Shown in pieces: positions 42,058-50,720 of a stretch of 64,000 nt of DNA. How positions within the stretch are numbered: the stretch's first letter is position 1; every line of letters starts with the position of its first letter. The DNA is taken from contig JAHCLO010000019.1 in assembly GCA_026125285.1 (NCBI GenBank), positions 1 through 64,000 of the forward strand. Direction: 5' to 3'. The notes under the pieces were generated by a model. It was not told where the DNA came from. It saw only the letters and a list, made by a program, of their open reading frames with translations, and made no database searches. Made by a program: the position numbers and the translations under genes. The DNA comes from Verrucomicrobiia bacterium (GTDB taxonomy: Bacteria; Verrucomicrobiota; Verrucomicrobiia; Limisphaerales; JADLHS01).

Positions 42058-42344
42058 TCACCTATCAAGGCGGCACCGGCAACGACGTGGTGTTGCGCCA
42101 ATGGACGCCTACCACCAATTCCTTTCCCGTGCGACTGACGCTTCAGCCCAAGGACGCCAATTGGGTGACGCTCAGTTGGTCGTCCTACGCCTCGGGTTAT
42201 CAACTGCAATACTGCACCAATCTCGCCACCGGCGTCTGGTGGGCCGCCGGTCCGCCTTCGGGCATCAACGACGGCACGAACATCGTCGTGAATGAAATGC
42301 CGATCAACCTGCCGCAACGCTTCTTCCGCGTGGTTCAGCCGTAG
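42057..42344 (+). pseudogene. C-terminal fragment of an autotransporter-repeat-type protein
   Basis: The frame begins abruptly with ITYQGGTGNDVVLRQW. It continues VRLTLQPKDANWVTLSWSSY, QYCTNLATGVWWAAGPPSG, and INLPQRFFRVVQP then stop. TYQGGTGNDVVL matches the end of the intact gene at 46281-50417 (ITYQGGDGNDVVLV). No start codon or signal peptide belongs to it; the sequence upstream is non-homologous. Confidence 0.7.
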
Positions 42345-42546
42345 GCGGCTCTGACGCCACCGAAGCCATGGGTTCCGAGTTGGCGTCCGCGCTCCGCACA
42401 AAAAGGTCATCCGTCCCCGGGGGCTCTCGGTGGCAGCCGCCGCGCTTCGGCTCGTTGTAGTGGAGGACCAACGCGAAACGCCGGCTGCTCCGGACGAACC
42501 CAGATGATCTCACCGCCGCAATTCTGTGGTCGCCCATCAGCCCGGC

Positions 42547-43194
42547 TCAAGGTCCCGAGGTGCCGCGGGCGCGCAGCAGCTTCTCAATCGCGATCATCGC
42601 CGCCGCGGTGCGCGTCTCGACATTCAGCTTCTCGAAGATGTGGCCGAGGTGAATCTTCACCGTCTTCTCGCTCATGCCGAGAATCGTGGCCACATCGGCA
42701 TTGGCCTTGCCCTGCGCGACCCAGAGCAGCACCTCCGCCTCGCGCACGGTAAGGCCGAGCGATTCGAGCGGCGTGGACGAGCTGAAGTCCGGCCCGGCGT
42801 CGGCCAGCGCGGCGTCGCGATTCTCGCGTTTGCGTTGCAGCCGCGCCCGCACGGCCGCCAGCAGGTCCTCGGCGTCGAGCGGTTTGCAGAGGTAATCATC
42901 CGCGCCCATGTTCATGCCGGCACGCTGCTGATGGCGCTCGCCCTGCGCGGTCAGGAAGATGAACGGAATCTCCGCCGTCTTCGGGTCGTTGCGCAACTGG
43001 CGGAGCACTTCATGGCCGTCCATTTCGGGCATGGAAACGTCGCAGATGATCAGCGCAGGCCGCTCGGACTGCGCCAGCTTGAGGCCGTCGCGGCCATCCC
43101 CCGCCGAACTCACGGCGTAGCCTTCCATGTTGAGAATGATTTGCAGGTTCTCGCGGGTTTGTTCGTCGTCTTCAATAATCAGGAGCCTGGTCAT
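42547..43194 (-). CDS. Response regulator, REC plus LuxR-type HTH
   Basis: The 215-residue protein starts MTRLLIIEDDEQTRENLQI with the acidic pair, then LIICDVSMPEMDG with the phosphorylated Asp52, FLTA at about residue 84, and CKPLD with the conserved Lys. A Q-linker (LQRKRENRDAALAD) leads to a LuxR/NarL HTH (LTVREAEVLLWVAQGKANAD, VATILGMSEKTVKIHLGHIF, EKLNVETRTAAA). ATG 43194 is the family-typical start. It lies 16 nt after the histidine kinase stop on the same strand, so the two form a two-component pair. Confidence 0.95.
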   Translation of the reverse strand: MTRLLIIEDDEQTRENLQIILNMEGYAVSSAGDGRDGLKLAQSERPALIICDVSMPEMDGHEVLRQLRNDPKTAEIPFIFLTAQGERHQQRAGMNMGADDYLCKPLDAEDLLAAVRARLQRKRENRDAALADAGPDFSSSTPLESLGLTVREAEVLLWVAQGKANADVATILGMSEKTVKIHLGHIFEKLNVETRTAAAMIAIEKLLRARGTSGP

Positions 43195-43210
43195 AAATCT
43201 GGATTGGGTT

Positions 43211-45937
43211 TCAGGATGAAAACGCGGGTGAGGGTTGGTCGCCGCCGTTGAACCGGCGGCGGAAAACCCGGGTGCCGTCAAACAACGGCAGCGTCACAAA
43301 AAACGTCGTGCCCTCGCCCTCGACGCTGCGACAGCGGATTTCGCCGCCATGCAGGTCCACGCAGCGTTTGGCGATGACGAGGCCGAGGCCGCTACCGGGT
43401 TTCTGACCGACGTTGCTGCCACGGTAGAAGGCTGTGAACAGCCGCGCCTGGTCGGCGGCGGGAATGCCGCAGCCGTGGTCGCGCACGATGAATTCCGCGT
43501 CCACGCCGCGCCGCGCCAGCGTGAATTCGACGGGCCGGTCCGGCGGCGAATACTTCACCGCGTTGCCAAGGACGTTCGTCAGAATGTGCTGCAACAAACC
43601 TTCGTCGGCGCAGGCGTCGGCGTGGCTGTCCTCCGCGGTGAAGCGAATGAAGTCCTCGCGGGCGGAGGCGGACTCGATTTCCCGTGTCATCCGCCGGCAG
43701 AACGCGACCAGGTCCAGCGGCGCGGGCTGGCAATTGAGCGCGCCGGCGTCGAATTTCCCGAGCAACAGCACGTCGTCAATCAGGTCGTTCATGCGATGCA
43801 CGGACTTACGGATGGCGCGCAACTGGGCGGCACGCTTCGCGGGCGGCAGCCGGTCGAGATAGCGATCCAGGATGTTGCTGGAGGAGAGGATGACCTCGAG
43901 CGGCGTGCGGAATTCGTGGCTCACCATGGAAACGAAGCTGCTCTTCAACTGGTTCAATTCCTTCTCGGCTTCGAGGGCCACGCGCAGATCGTGTTCGGCC
44001 CGCTTGCGCTCGATGGCCAGCGCGGTCTGGCCGGCGACGAAGCTCAGGATTTGCTTTTCCTCCTCGCCATACACGCGTTCGTTGTGGTGATCCTGCACCG
44101 CCATGACGCCGAAGGGCCGGCCGCCGCTGGCCGTCAAAGGAACGCCCAGCCAGATTTTGGCCGGCGCGCCGCTTTGCACGTATTCCCCGGCGGCCTTGAG
44201 TTGCGCAATCTCCTCCAGGTCGGCCAGCGCCGCGCGCCCCGTGCGCAGGACGTATTCCGTCATGCCGCCCCGGGCCTTGCGCGCCGGCGGCGGCGGGTCC
44301 ATCTCGTCCCGATGATACGGAAAACTCACCGTGTCCGTCCCGGCGTCGTAAAGCGCGAGGTAGAAGTTTTTGGCCGGCATCAAAGTCCCGATGATTTCAT
44401 GGATGCGCTCGTAGAGGCTCGGCAGGTCGGCGACGTTGTGGATTGCCTCGGAAATGGCGTACAGGGCGCGTTGGACTTTTTCGGCGCGGGTCCGCTCGGC
44501 GATCTCACGCGTGAGTTGTTCGTTGGCGGCCACGAGTTCGACGGTGCGCTCGGCGATGCGGCGTTCCAGGTCCTGGTGGGACTGGCGCAGTTTCGCTTCG
44601 GCCCGGACGCGGACGAGTTTGTTCGCGCACAGCGACGCAATCGCGGTGAGCATCTTGAGATTGTCCACGGTGAAAAAGTTCTTCGCGGGATGCTCGGAAT
44701 CAATCACGCCAAGGACCTCGCCATCGGCGACGATGGGCACGGCCAGTTCGGAAAAACGCCGTTCGTCGTCCACGATGTAACGGGAGTCCAGACTGGTGTC
44801 ACCGATCAATTCCGCATGGCCGGTGGCGGCAATGGTGCCCACAATGCCCTGACCGAGAGGGATGGTGATGGGATTGAGAATGACCCGACCGCCGGGGCAT
44901 TTCGGGCCCAGCGCGGCCTTCTGCACCAGCACGCCGCGCTCGCGGTCCAACAGGTAAACCACGCACTCCGCGAAGCCCAATTGCGAGATACAATTCCTGG
45001 CGAGGTCCCAGAGGATGTCGTCCTCCGTGTGTTGTTCCAGCAACGCGGTGGCGAACGTGCTGATGCCCTGCGTGATCGCTTCGGAACGACGCCGCGCATC
45101 TTCGGCGGCGAGCAACAACCACATGCGGCGGCGCTGCCAGAGGATGAAAGCCAGCCCGGCGATGGCGACCAGCGCGAGTCCGATTACGAGACGCCCAACC
45201 ACGACGGGCGACCACCGCGGCGGGCGGGCAATCACCCGCACCTCGCCCGGGTCGTGAACCAGAATGTGGACATACCGCTGGCGGCCTTCCTCGATGCGCG
45301 CGCCCAACCGGCAGATGCCGGTGAAGGCCGCCACGGTGTCCGGGGGAAAAAGCTTCGCCGCGTCCGTCCCCGGCGGAAACAGGGCCTTGCCCAACACCCC
45401 CTCGGAGTCAAACAACAAGGACTCATTCGTCACGCCGCGCAACGTGTAGGTGCCCGCGCCCAGAACGCGGCCGGTGAGCGTGACGTATTGCGCGTCGTGG
45501 AGGTGGTTTTGCGCGGCGGTGGCGGTGACGACGCGGGGCGCCGGCAGGCGGCCCTCGCCCATCGGGCGCACGTCTGCATATTGCAACCAGCGCGCGTTTT
45601 CCACGAGGCGCGGCAGCCCGGTGACTTCCACGAGCTGACCCCGTTCGACGCGATTCGTTCCCAGAGTCTGCACGCGAATGTTTCCCGAGTCATCATGCAG
45701 AAAGAAAGCGCCCGGAGCGAAAACGAGCGTCACCGTGCCTTCGATGCGCAGGCGTACGGAATTCGTGAAATGTTGCGGGGCGTCGCTGATCTGTCCAGGG
45801 AGCACCGGGTATTGCAGCACCCGGGAGACAAGGTCGCTGGTTTGCGCGCCAAGCCCCGGTGTCCATCCGCATCCGAGGGCCCAAACCAGAGCCAGCGGCC
45901 AGCCGCCGCCCCATCGCGTTTGCGTGGTGAAATTCAT
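43211..45937 (-). CDS. Sensor histidine kinase with two GAF domains
   Basis: About 908 residues from ATG 45937. After a signal-like start (LALVWALGCGWTPGLGAQ) comes a periplasmic region (about 25-245), a membrane helix (VVVGRLVIGLALVAIAGLAF), and two GAF domains. The first is at about 280-450 (GQGIVGTIAATG...ELAVPIVADGEVLGVIDSEH) and the second at about 490-650 (WLGVPLTASGGRPFGVMAVQ). HisKA follows with VSHEFRTPLE (His674), then HATPase with NVLGNAVKYSPP, RDHGCGIP and GSGLGLVI. The periplasmic region likely senses a signal at the surface. The adjacent LuxR-type regulator is the probable partner. Confidence 0.93.
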   Translation of the reverse strand: MNFTTQTRWGGGWPLALVWALGCGWTPGLGAQTSDLVSRVLQYPVLPGQISDAPQHFTNSVRLRIEGTVTLVFAPGAFFLHDDSGNIRVQTLGTNRVERGQLVEVTGLPRLVENARWLQYADVRPMGEGRLPAPRVVTATAAQNHLHDAQYVTLTGRVLGAGTYTLRGVTNESLLFDSEGVLGKALFPPGTDAAKLFPPDTVAAFTGICRLGARIEEGRQRYVHILVHDPGEVRVIARPPRWSPVVVGRLVIGLALVAIAGLAFILWQRRRMWLLLAAEDARRRSEAITQGISTFATALLEQHTEDDILWDLARNCISQLGFAECVVYLLDRERGVLVQKAALGPKCPGGRVILNPITIPLGQGIVGTIAATGHAELIGDTSLDSRYIVDDERRFSELAVPIVADGEVLGVIDSEHPAKNFFTVDNLKMLTAIASLCANKLVRVRAEAKLRQSHQDLERRIAERTVELVAANEQLTREIAERTRAEKVQRALYAISEAIHNVADLPSLYERIHEIIGTLMPAKNFYLALYDAGTDTVSFPYHRDEMDPPPPARKARGGMTEYVLRTGRAALADLEEIAQLKAAGEYVQSGAPAKIWLGVPLTASGGRPFGVMAVQDHHNERVYGEEEKQILSFVAGQTALAIERKRAEHDLRVALEAEKELNQLKSSFVSMVSHEFRTPLEVILSSSNILDRYLDRLPPAKRAAQLRAIRKSVHRMNDLIDDVLLLGKFDAGALNCQPAPLDLVAFCRRMTREIESASAREDFIRFTAEDSHADACADEGLLQHILTNVLGNAVKYSPPDRPVEFTLARRGVDAEFIVRDHGCGIPAADQARLFTAFYRGSNVGQKPGSGLGLVIAKRCVDLHGGEIRCRSVEGEGTTFFVTLPLFDGTRVFRRRFNGGDQPSPAFSS

Positions 45938-45990
45938 GTCAGGAGACTCGCGCAAGCCGCGAGAGTAATACAGGCGCAGGAATCATCCCA

Positions 45991-46006
45991 TAGGACTTTC
46001 GGCCTA
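45991..46006. promoter_or_regulatory. Putative regulator site 1, upstream of the kinase gene
   Basis: TAGGACTTTCGGCCTA, a near-palindrome with TAGG/CCTA ends, 54 nt upstream of the kinase start. It matches the second copy at 46186-46201 in 14 of 16 positions. Confidence 0.6.
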
Positions 46007-46185
46007 ATCCCGCCATGGCTGAAGGCTTACCCACAGGCCGCCGCGCCTGCCCCGCCCGGGCGAATCAGCGTTCCTGACGCGCGCGGCATTGGGCCATGAA
46101 AGTTGCGAAACACGGCGGCAAGGCTAACGCAGCTCGGGCGCGTTGAAAACCATCATCCACCCGGCGTTGGCTGACCGCCGCCGGC

Positions 46186-46201
46186 TAGGACTTCCGACCT
46201 A
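46186..46201. promoter_or_regulatory. Putative regulator site 2, upstream of the repeat-protein gene
   Basis: TAGGACTTCCGACCTA, 80 nt upstream of the ATG at 46281. Both copies have the same orientation in this divergent intergenic region and are followed by a CCCG-containing segment. Confidence 0.6.
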
Positions 46202-46244
46202 GGTCTCCCGGTCTATTTTCAACCTGAAACCTTGGGCGTAAAAA

Positions 46245-46263
46245 GAACGTGCGAAACACGTTC
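46245..46263 (+). promoter_or_regulatory. Perfect hairpin in the leader of the repeat-protein gene
   Basis: GAACGTG (46245-46251), loop CGAAA, CACGTTC (46257-46263): a 7-bp perfect stem ending 17 nt before the ATG at 46281. No T-run follows. It may affect translation or mRNA stability, or be an operator. Confidence 0.5.
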
Positions 46264-46280
46264 ATCAATCAAAACCGCCT

Positions 46281-49200
46281 ATGAAAATGACTACTCTGCT
46301 GCGCCGCGCCATCCTCGCGTTGTGGCTCTCGCTGTGGCCGAGCCACGCCGCCACCTACACCTGGACCGGCGCGGGCTTCTTCGGCAACCAGGATTATCTC
46401 TGGAGCAATCCCAACAACTGGGCCGGCCTCGCCGCCCCGTCGCCCGGTGAGGCCAACGTCACCATCGTCTTCCCCAACAATTCCGCGCCGAAAGTCACCA
46501 CCAACGACCTCGTGGGTTTGAGCGTGTCGGCGATTCAGTTTCAGGGGTCGAATTACGTCGTGCATGGCAAGCCCGCCGGCAACCCGCTGGCGCTCTACAG
46601 CACCGGTCTTGGCGGCTGGAGCCTGATCGCCAGTCTCAACGGCAACTATTTCGCCGGCACGTCGCCGCTGGTGTTGAGCAACAGCGGCTCCGTGAGCGTG
46701 GCCAGTGGCGCGGTCTTGAGCGTTCTTTCCGGGATCAGCGGGGCCGGCAACCTGACGAAGTTCAATTCTGGCACGCTGCGCTACGCCGCCGGCGCGGCCA
46801 ACACCTTCACCGGCACCACCACCGTCAGCGACGGCACGCTGGACTTGAACAACGGCACGCTCTTCCCCGCGGCTACCTACGTCGCCATCGCGGGGCCGCT
46901 GGTCATCGGCAGCACGAACATGAGCCTCGCGCCGCAGGTCCGGTTGCTCCAGAACGACCAGATCGCCGACGCGCAACCGGTGATGATTTACGAGAACGGC
47001 CGACTGTCGTTGAACGGCAAGAACGACACCGTCGGTGCCCTGACGATGCGCGATGGCGCGGACATCAGCACCGGCGTGGGCGGCGGCTCGAGTTCGCCCG
47101 GCGTGCTGACGCTGCTGGGCAACGTGACTTGCACGAATTCGCCGCACGCCAGTTATGCCAGCATCCGCGGCCTGCTGGACCTGGGCCTGTTCACCCGGAC
47201 CTTTCACGTGGAGAGCTGGCTGCGCGTTTACGCGAACGTATCGGGCGGCAGCATCTTCAATCCCGGCATCACCAAGACCGGTTCGGGCAGCTTGCAGTTC
47301 ATGTATCTCACAAACAGCTACACCGGTCCCACCCTCGTCGAACAGGGAATGTTGCACGTCTCGGGCGGTGTTTCGCCGCTGGGCGCGACGAACGCCGGCA
47401 CCACGGTTGCCAACAACGCTGAACTTTATCTCGAAAACGTCAACCTCGATGCGGAGGCGCTGACCTTGAACGGCAGCGGCTTCACGGTGCTGGAGTTCCG
47501 CGGCTCCAACGTGTGCTCCGGCCCGATTACCTTGAACGGCGACTGCCGAATGTCCAACCAGGATTGGTTCGGGGAGACGCATGACTTGACTTTCAGCGGC
47601 GCGATCAGCGGCACGGGCAGCCTGCGAAAAACCGGCAATGGCAACCTCCGTTTTACCGGCTTCGGCGGCAACACGTTCACGGGCGGGTTGTTTTGCCAGG
47701 AAGGGTGGACCTTCTTGAGCAAGAGCGCCTCCGCGCCCGCGCTGTCCGGGCCGCTGGTGATTGGCCGCGAAGGCGAACAGTTTCAGTGGGTTTTCGTCGA
47801 AATCACGGAGATCAACCAGATTCCCAATTCCCTGCCCATCACGTTGCTGGATCACGGCTCGCTTCACACCCTGGCCGGCGTCGCGGAAACCATCGGGCCG
47901 GTGACGCTCAAAGGCGGCCTCATTTACGCGGTGGGAACCATGACGCTGGCCGGCAACGTCACCAATCAGCTTTCGGCCAACAGCATCGGCTCGCTCATCG
48001 GCGAAATCGTGCTGCCGGCCACGCGGGTGATCCACTGTGATGCAGACAGCACGTTGCAGGCGGGTGGCAACTGGGCCGGGGCGGGGGGCGTGACCAAGAC
48101 CGGGCCGGGCGAACTGCGCTTCACCCACGCTCACACTTACTCCGGCACGACACTCGTGCAGGAAGGAACGTTGACCGTTGAATCCAACGGTCGCCCCGGC
48201 TCCTCCGCCGCGGGCACGACCGTTGAAGCCAACGGCACACTGTTTCTTAAGGGTGCCAGCGTGACCAACGAATCACTGGTGCTTCAGGGCGGCGGCAACG
48301 GCGTCGCGCTCGCGTATCACAACACCAACGTCTGGAACGGTTCGGTGGAACTCCACGGCGCCGTCACCGTCAAGGCCGAGCCTGTCGCCCGCCTTTCCCT
48401 GTTTGGCGCCATCAGCGGCCCGGGCGGATTGAATCATACCGGCGACGGGACATTGATTCTGGCCGGCAACACCGACAACACCTTCGCCGGCCCGCTTCAT
48501 TGCGACGCGGGCAATCTCATTCTGAACAAATTCAGCACGGTGACAGCGGTACCCGGTGATCTGGTCATCGGCCTTCCGACCAACGGCGCGCCCGCCGCCA
48601 CCGTGGAGGTGCAAAGTCCTTACCAATTCAAAAGCTCCGGCTTTCCCAACCAGCGCGTCACCGTCAACCCAACCGGCAAGTTCCTCTCCGGGACTTACGA
48701 CCAAACCATCAGCAATCTGGACCTGCGCGACGGCTGGGTGGATGCCATCGGCGGCAACCTGGTCCTGATCCGCCACTTGACCGTCGAGGCGGCGGGGACC
48801 GGAAATTCGTATTTTTTCGGCAAAATGACGCTGCTCTATGGAAACGACGGCGATCATCAGTTTGAAGTACGCAGCAACGCGGTCTGCTGGATGTTTGCCG
48901 ACATCCGCGAAGATCCCTTTACCCAGCACCTGACCAAAACCGGCACCGGCACGCTCCTTCTGTCCGGGAGCAATACGTTCAGCGGTTCGTTCACCATCAA
49001 CTCGGGAACGGTGTATGCCGGCGGCGCGCAACCGTTTGGCACGATGGCCGGCCCGACCATTGTCAATCAAGGCGGCACGCTCGCGCCCATCTCCATGACC
49101 GCGGGCGAACCCATTTTGCTGGCAGGCAACGGCCATGCCAACGAGGGCGCGCTCCACATCAGCGGCACCAATATCTTCACTGGCCCGGTCACGCTCGCGG

Positions 49201-50417
49201 CCAACACGATCATCCAGACGGATACCAACGCGATTCTCACGCTGGCCGGAGCGGTTGGAGGTCCGGGCGGCTTCACCAAACACGGTCCGGGCGCGATGCA
49301 ATTGCTCGGCTCCCAGGCAAACACCTACGCCGGCCCCACGCTCGTGGCCGACGGCAAACTCGAACTCGGCAAGACCAACGTCGTCGCCGTGCCTGGACCG
49401 CTCATCATCGCCGGACCGAACAGTGCCAGCCTGGTGCGCCTGTTGCAGTCGGAACAGATCGGTGACAACAGTCCGGTGGTGTTGCAGGACACCGGCTGGA
49501 TCTCGCTCGACGGCCAGAACGAAACGATCGGTTCGCTGGCCGGCCTCGGCGCCGTCTTCCAATCCGGCGGCCAGACGGGTTTGCTCACCGTGGGCGGCAA
49601 CCAAACCTCCACCACCTTCCAGGGCACCATTCTCGGCGGCGGCGGGTTGACCAAGGTCGGCAACGGCACGTTCACCCTCACCGGGAACAACCTGTACACC
49701 GGCGTCACCACCGTGACGGACGGCACGCTCATGGTGATGGGCGAGCAACCCCAAAGTCAGATTACCCTCCTCACTGGTGGACGCCTGGGCGGCAGCGGGC
49801 GCGTCGGCCACATCAGCGACCTCAACGGCCACGTCGCCCCTGGCGCGAGCACCGGCATCCTGGTATGCAGCAACTACTCCACGTTCACACCGGAGAATCT
49901 GTTGGAGATTGAAATCAATGGTCCGACGCCCGGCAGCCGTTACGATCAATTGCAGGTCCTCGGCAACATTCTCCTGATCGGCGGCACGCTGCAGTTGACA
50001 GTGAACACCACCGGCGAGGCGGGGAACGAATATGTCATCATCAGGAATGATGGTCCCAACCCCGTGACCGGCAGCTTCACTGGCCTGCCGGAAGGCGCAA
50101 TGTTCAGCAACAACGGCGCCGTGTTCCAAATCACGTACCAGGGCGGCGATGGCAACGACGTGGTGCTCGTGCAGCAGCCAGCAGGCGGGGCGCTCCAGAT
50201 CACCGGCGGCTGGATGCTGCCGGACGGCGTTTTTCAACTCACCGCCCAAGTCGTGCCCCACGCCACTTACGGCGTCGAAGCCACCACCAACCTGATTACC
50301 CCCGTCGTCTGGACCTTCCTGGGCAACGCCGCCGCCAACGCGGCCGGGCAGTTGCAGTTCACGGATCCCGACGCCCCGCTCCACCCCACGCGCTTTTACC
50401 GCCTGACCCATCCGTGA
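46281..50417 (+). CDS. Giant autotransporter-associated beta-strand repeat protein
   Basis: The 1378-residue secreted protein has a signal peptide (MKMTTLLRRAILALWLSLWP, then SHAATYTW) and is built from many Gly/Asn/Thr-rich repeats: TKTGSGSLQFMYLTNSYTGP, LTKFNSGTLRYAAGAANTFT, TKTGTGTLLLSGSNTFSGSF, LTKVGNGTFTLTGNNLYTGV. These are PATR-type beta-helix strand repeats (autotransporter-associated repeat). No autotransporter barrel is present; the C-terminus (FQITYQGGDGNDVVLVQ, then TFLGNAAANAAG...FYRLTHP) is the usual verrucomicrobial tail. It probably forms a surface fibre or adhesin. The upstream region carries a possible regulator site and a hairpin. Confidence 0.92.
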   Translation: MKMTTLLRRAILALWLSLWPSHAATYTWTGAGFFGNQDYLWSNPNNWAGLAAPSPGEANVTIVFPNNSAPKVTTNDLVGLSVSAIQFQGSNYVVHGKPAGNPLALYSTGLGGWSLIASLNGNYFAGTSPLVLSNSGSVSVASGAVLSVLSGISGAGNLTKFNSGTLRYAAGAANTFTGTTTVSDGTLDLNNGTLFPAATYVAIAGPLVIGSTNMSLAPQVRLLQNDQIADAQPVMIYENGRLSLNGKNDTVGALTMRDGADISTGVGGGSSSPGVLTLLGNVTCTNSPHASYASIRGLLDLGLFTRTFHVESWLRVYANVSGGSIFNPGITKTGSGSLQFMYLTNSYTGPTLVEQGMLHVSGGVSPLGATNAGTTVANNAELYLENVNLDAEALTLNGSGFTVLEFRGSNVCSGPITLNGDCRMSNQDWFGETHDLTFSGAISGTGSLRKTGNGNLRFTGFGGNTFTGGLFCQEGWTFLSKSASAPALSGPLVIGREGEQFQWVFVEITEINQIPNSLPITLLDHGSLHTLAGVAETIGPVTLKGGLIYAVGTMTLAGNVTNQLSANSIGSLIGEIVLPATRVIHCDADSTLQAGGNWAGAGGVTKTGPGELRFTHAHTYSGTTLVQEGTLTVESNGRPGSSAAGTTVEANGTLFLKGASVTNESLVLQGGGNGVALAYHNTNVWNGSVELHGAVTVKAEPVARLSLFGAISGPGGLNHTGDGTLILAGNTDNTFAGPLHCDAGNLILNKFSTVTAVPGDLVIGLPTNGAPAATVEVQSPYQFKSSGFPNQRVTVNPTGKFLSGTYDQTISNLDLRDGWVDAIGGNLVLIRHLTVEAAGTGNSYFFGKMTLLYGNDGDHQFEVRSNAVCWMFADIREDPFTQHLTKTGTGTLLLSGSNTFSGSFTINSGTVYAGGAQPFGTMAGPTIVNQGGTLAPISMTAGEPILLAGNGHANEGALHISGTNIFTGPVTLAANTIIQTDTNAILTLAGAVGGPGGFTKHGPGAMQLLGSQANTYAGPTLVADGKLELGKTNVVAVPGPLIIAGPNSASLVRLLQSEQIGDNSPVVLQDTGWISLDGQNETIGSLAGLGAVFQSGGQTGLLTVGGNQTSTTFQGTILGGGGLTKVGNGTFTLTGNNLYTGVTTVTDGTLMVMGEQPQSQITLLTGGRLGGSGRVGHISDLNGHVAPGASTGILVCSNYSTFTPENLLEIEINGPTPGSRYDQLQVLGNILLIGGTLQLTVNTTGEAGNEYVIIRNDGPNPVTGSFTGLPEGAMFSNNGAVFQITYQGGDGNDVVLVQQPAGGALQITGGWMLPDGVFQLTAQVVPHATYGVEATTNLITPVVWTFLGNAAANAAGQLQFTDPDAPLHPTRFYRLTHP

Positions 50418-50720
50418 GTTGATCGAATCAAAGGGACGGCCTCTCCGCGCCAGGCTCGTCAGGTCCGGCGCAAACACCGAGGCGTCGGCGCGAAACTGCC
50501 GTTGCAACCGTGAACCATGTGGCACCGACCATCGGTGGTCGCCGTAGATGGCCGCATCCTGCCGCCCGGAAAGATGGATCACCCTGCGCACGAGCCTGGT
50601 TTCAAAATCCGCCCGGCGGCGCGCTGCCCTCGAACTCATCTATCCACAGTCATTCCTCGCCGGGGCTGGCAGTTTTCTGGACAAACCAGCCATACCCGTG
50701 TGAAATGTGAACTACTCACG
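50418..50720. other. Intergenic, no gene seen
   Basis: This lies between the repeat protein and the PQQ-like gene, both on the plus strand. A frame extending the next gene to 50517 exists but has no signal or family character. No terminator or repeat was identified. Confidence 0.5.

Noticed and set aside
43235-46099. 954-codon open frame on the plus strand
   Set aside because: Antisense to the histidine kinase; its sequence is a composition artefact.
46269-48134. 621-codon open frame on the minus strand
   Set aside because: Same cause as above; no signal peptide or motif.
48273-50639. 788-codon open frame on the minus strand
   Set aside because: Antisense to the beta-strand repeat gene; repeat codons give long open frames on the other strand.
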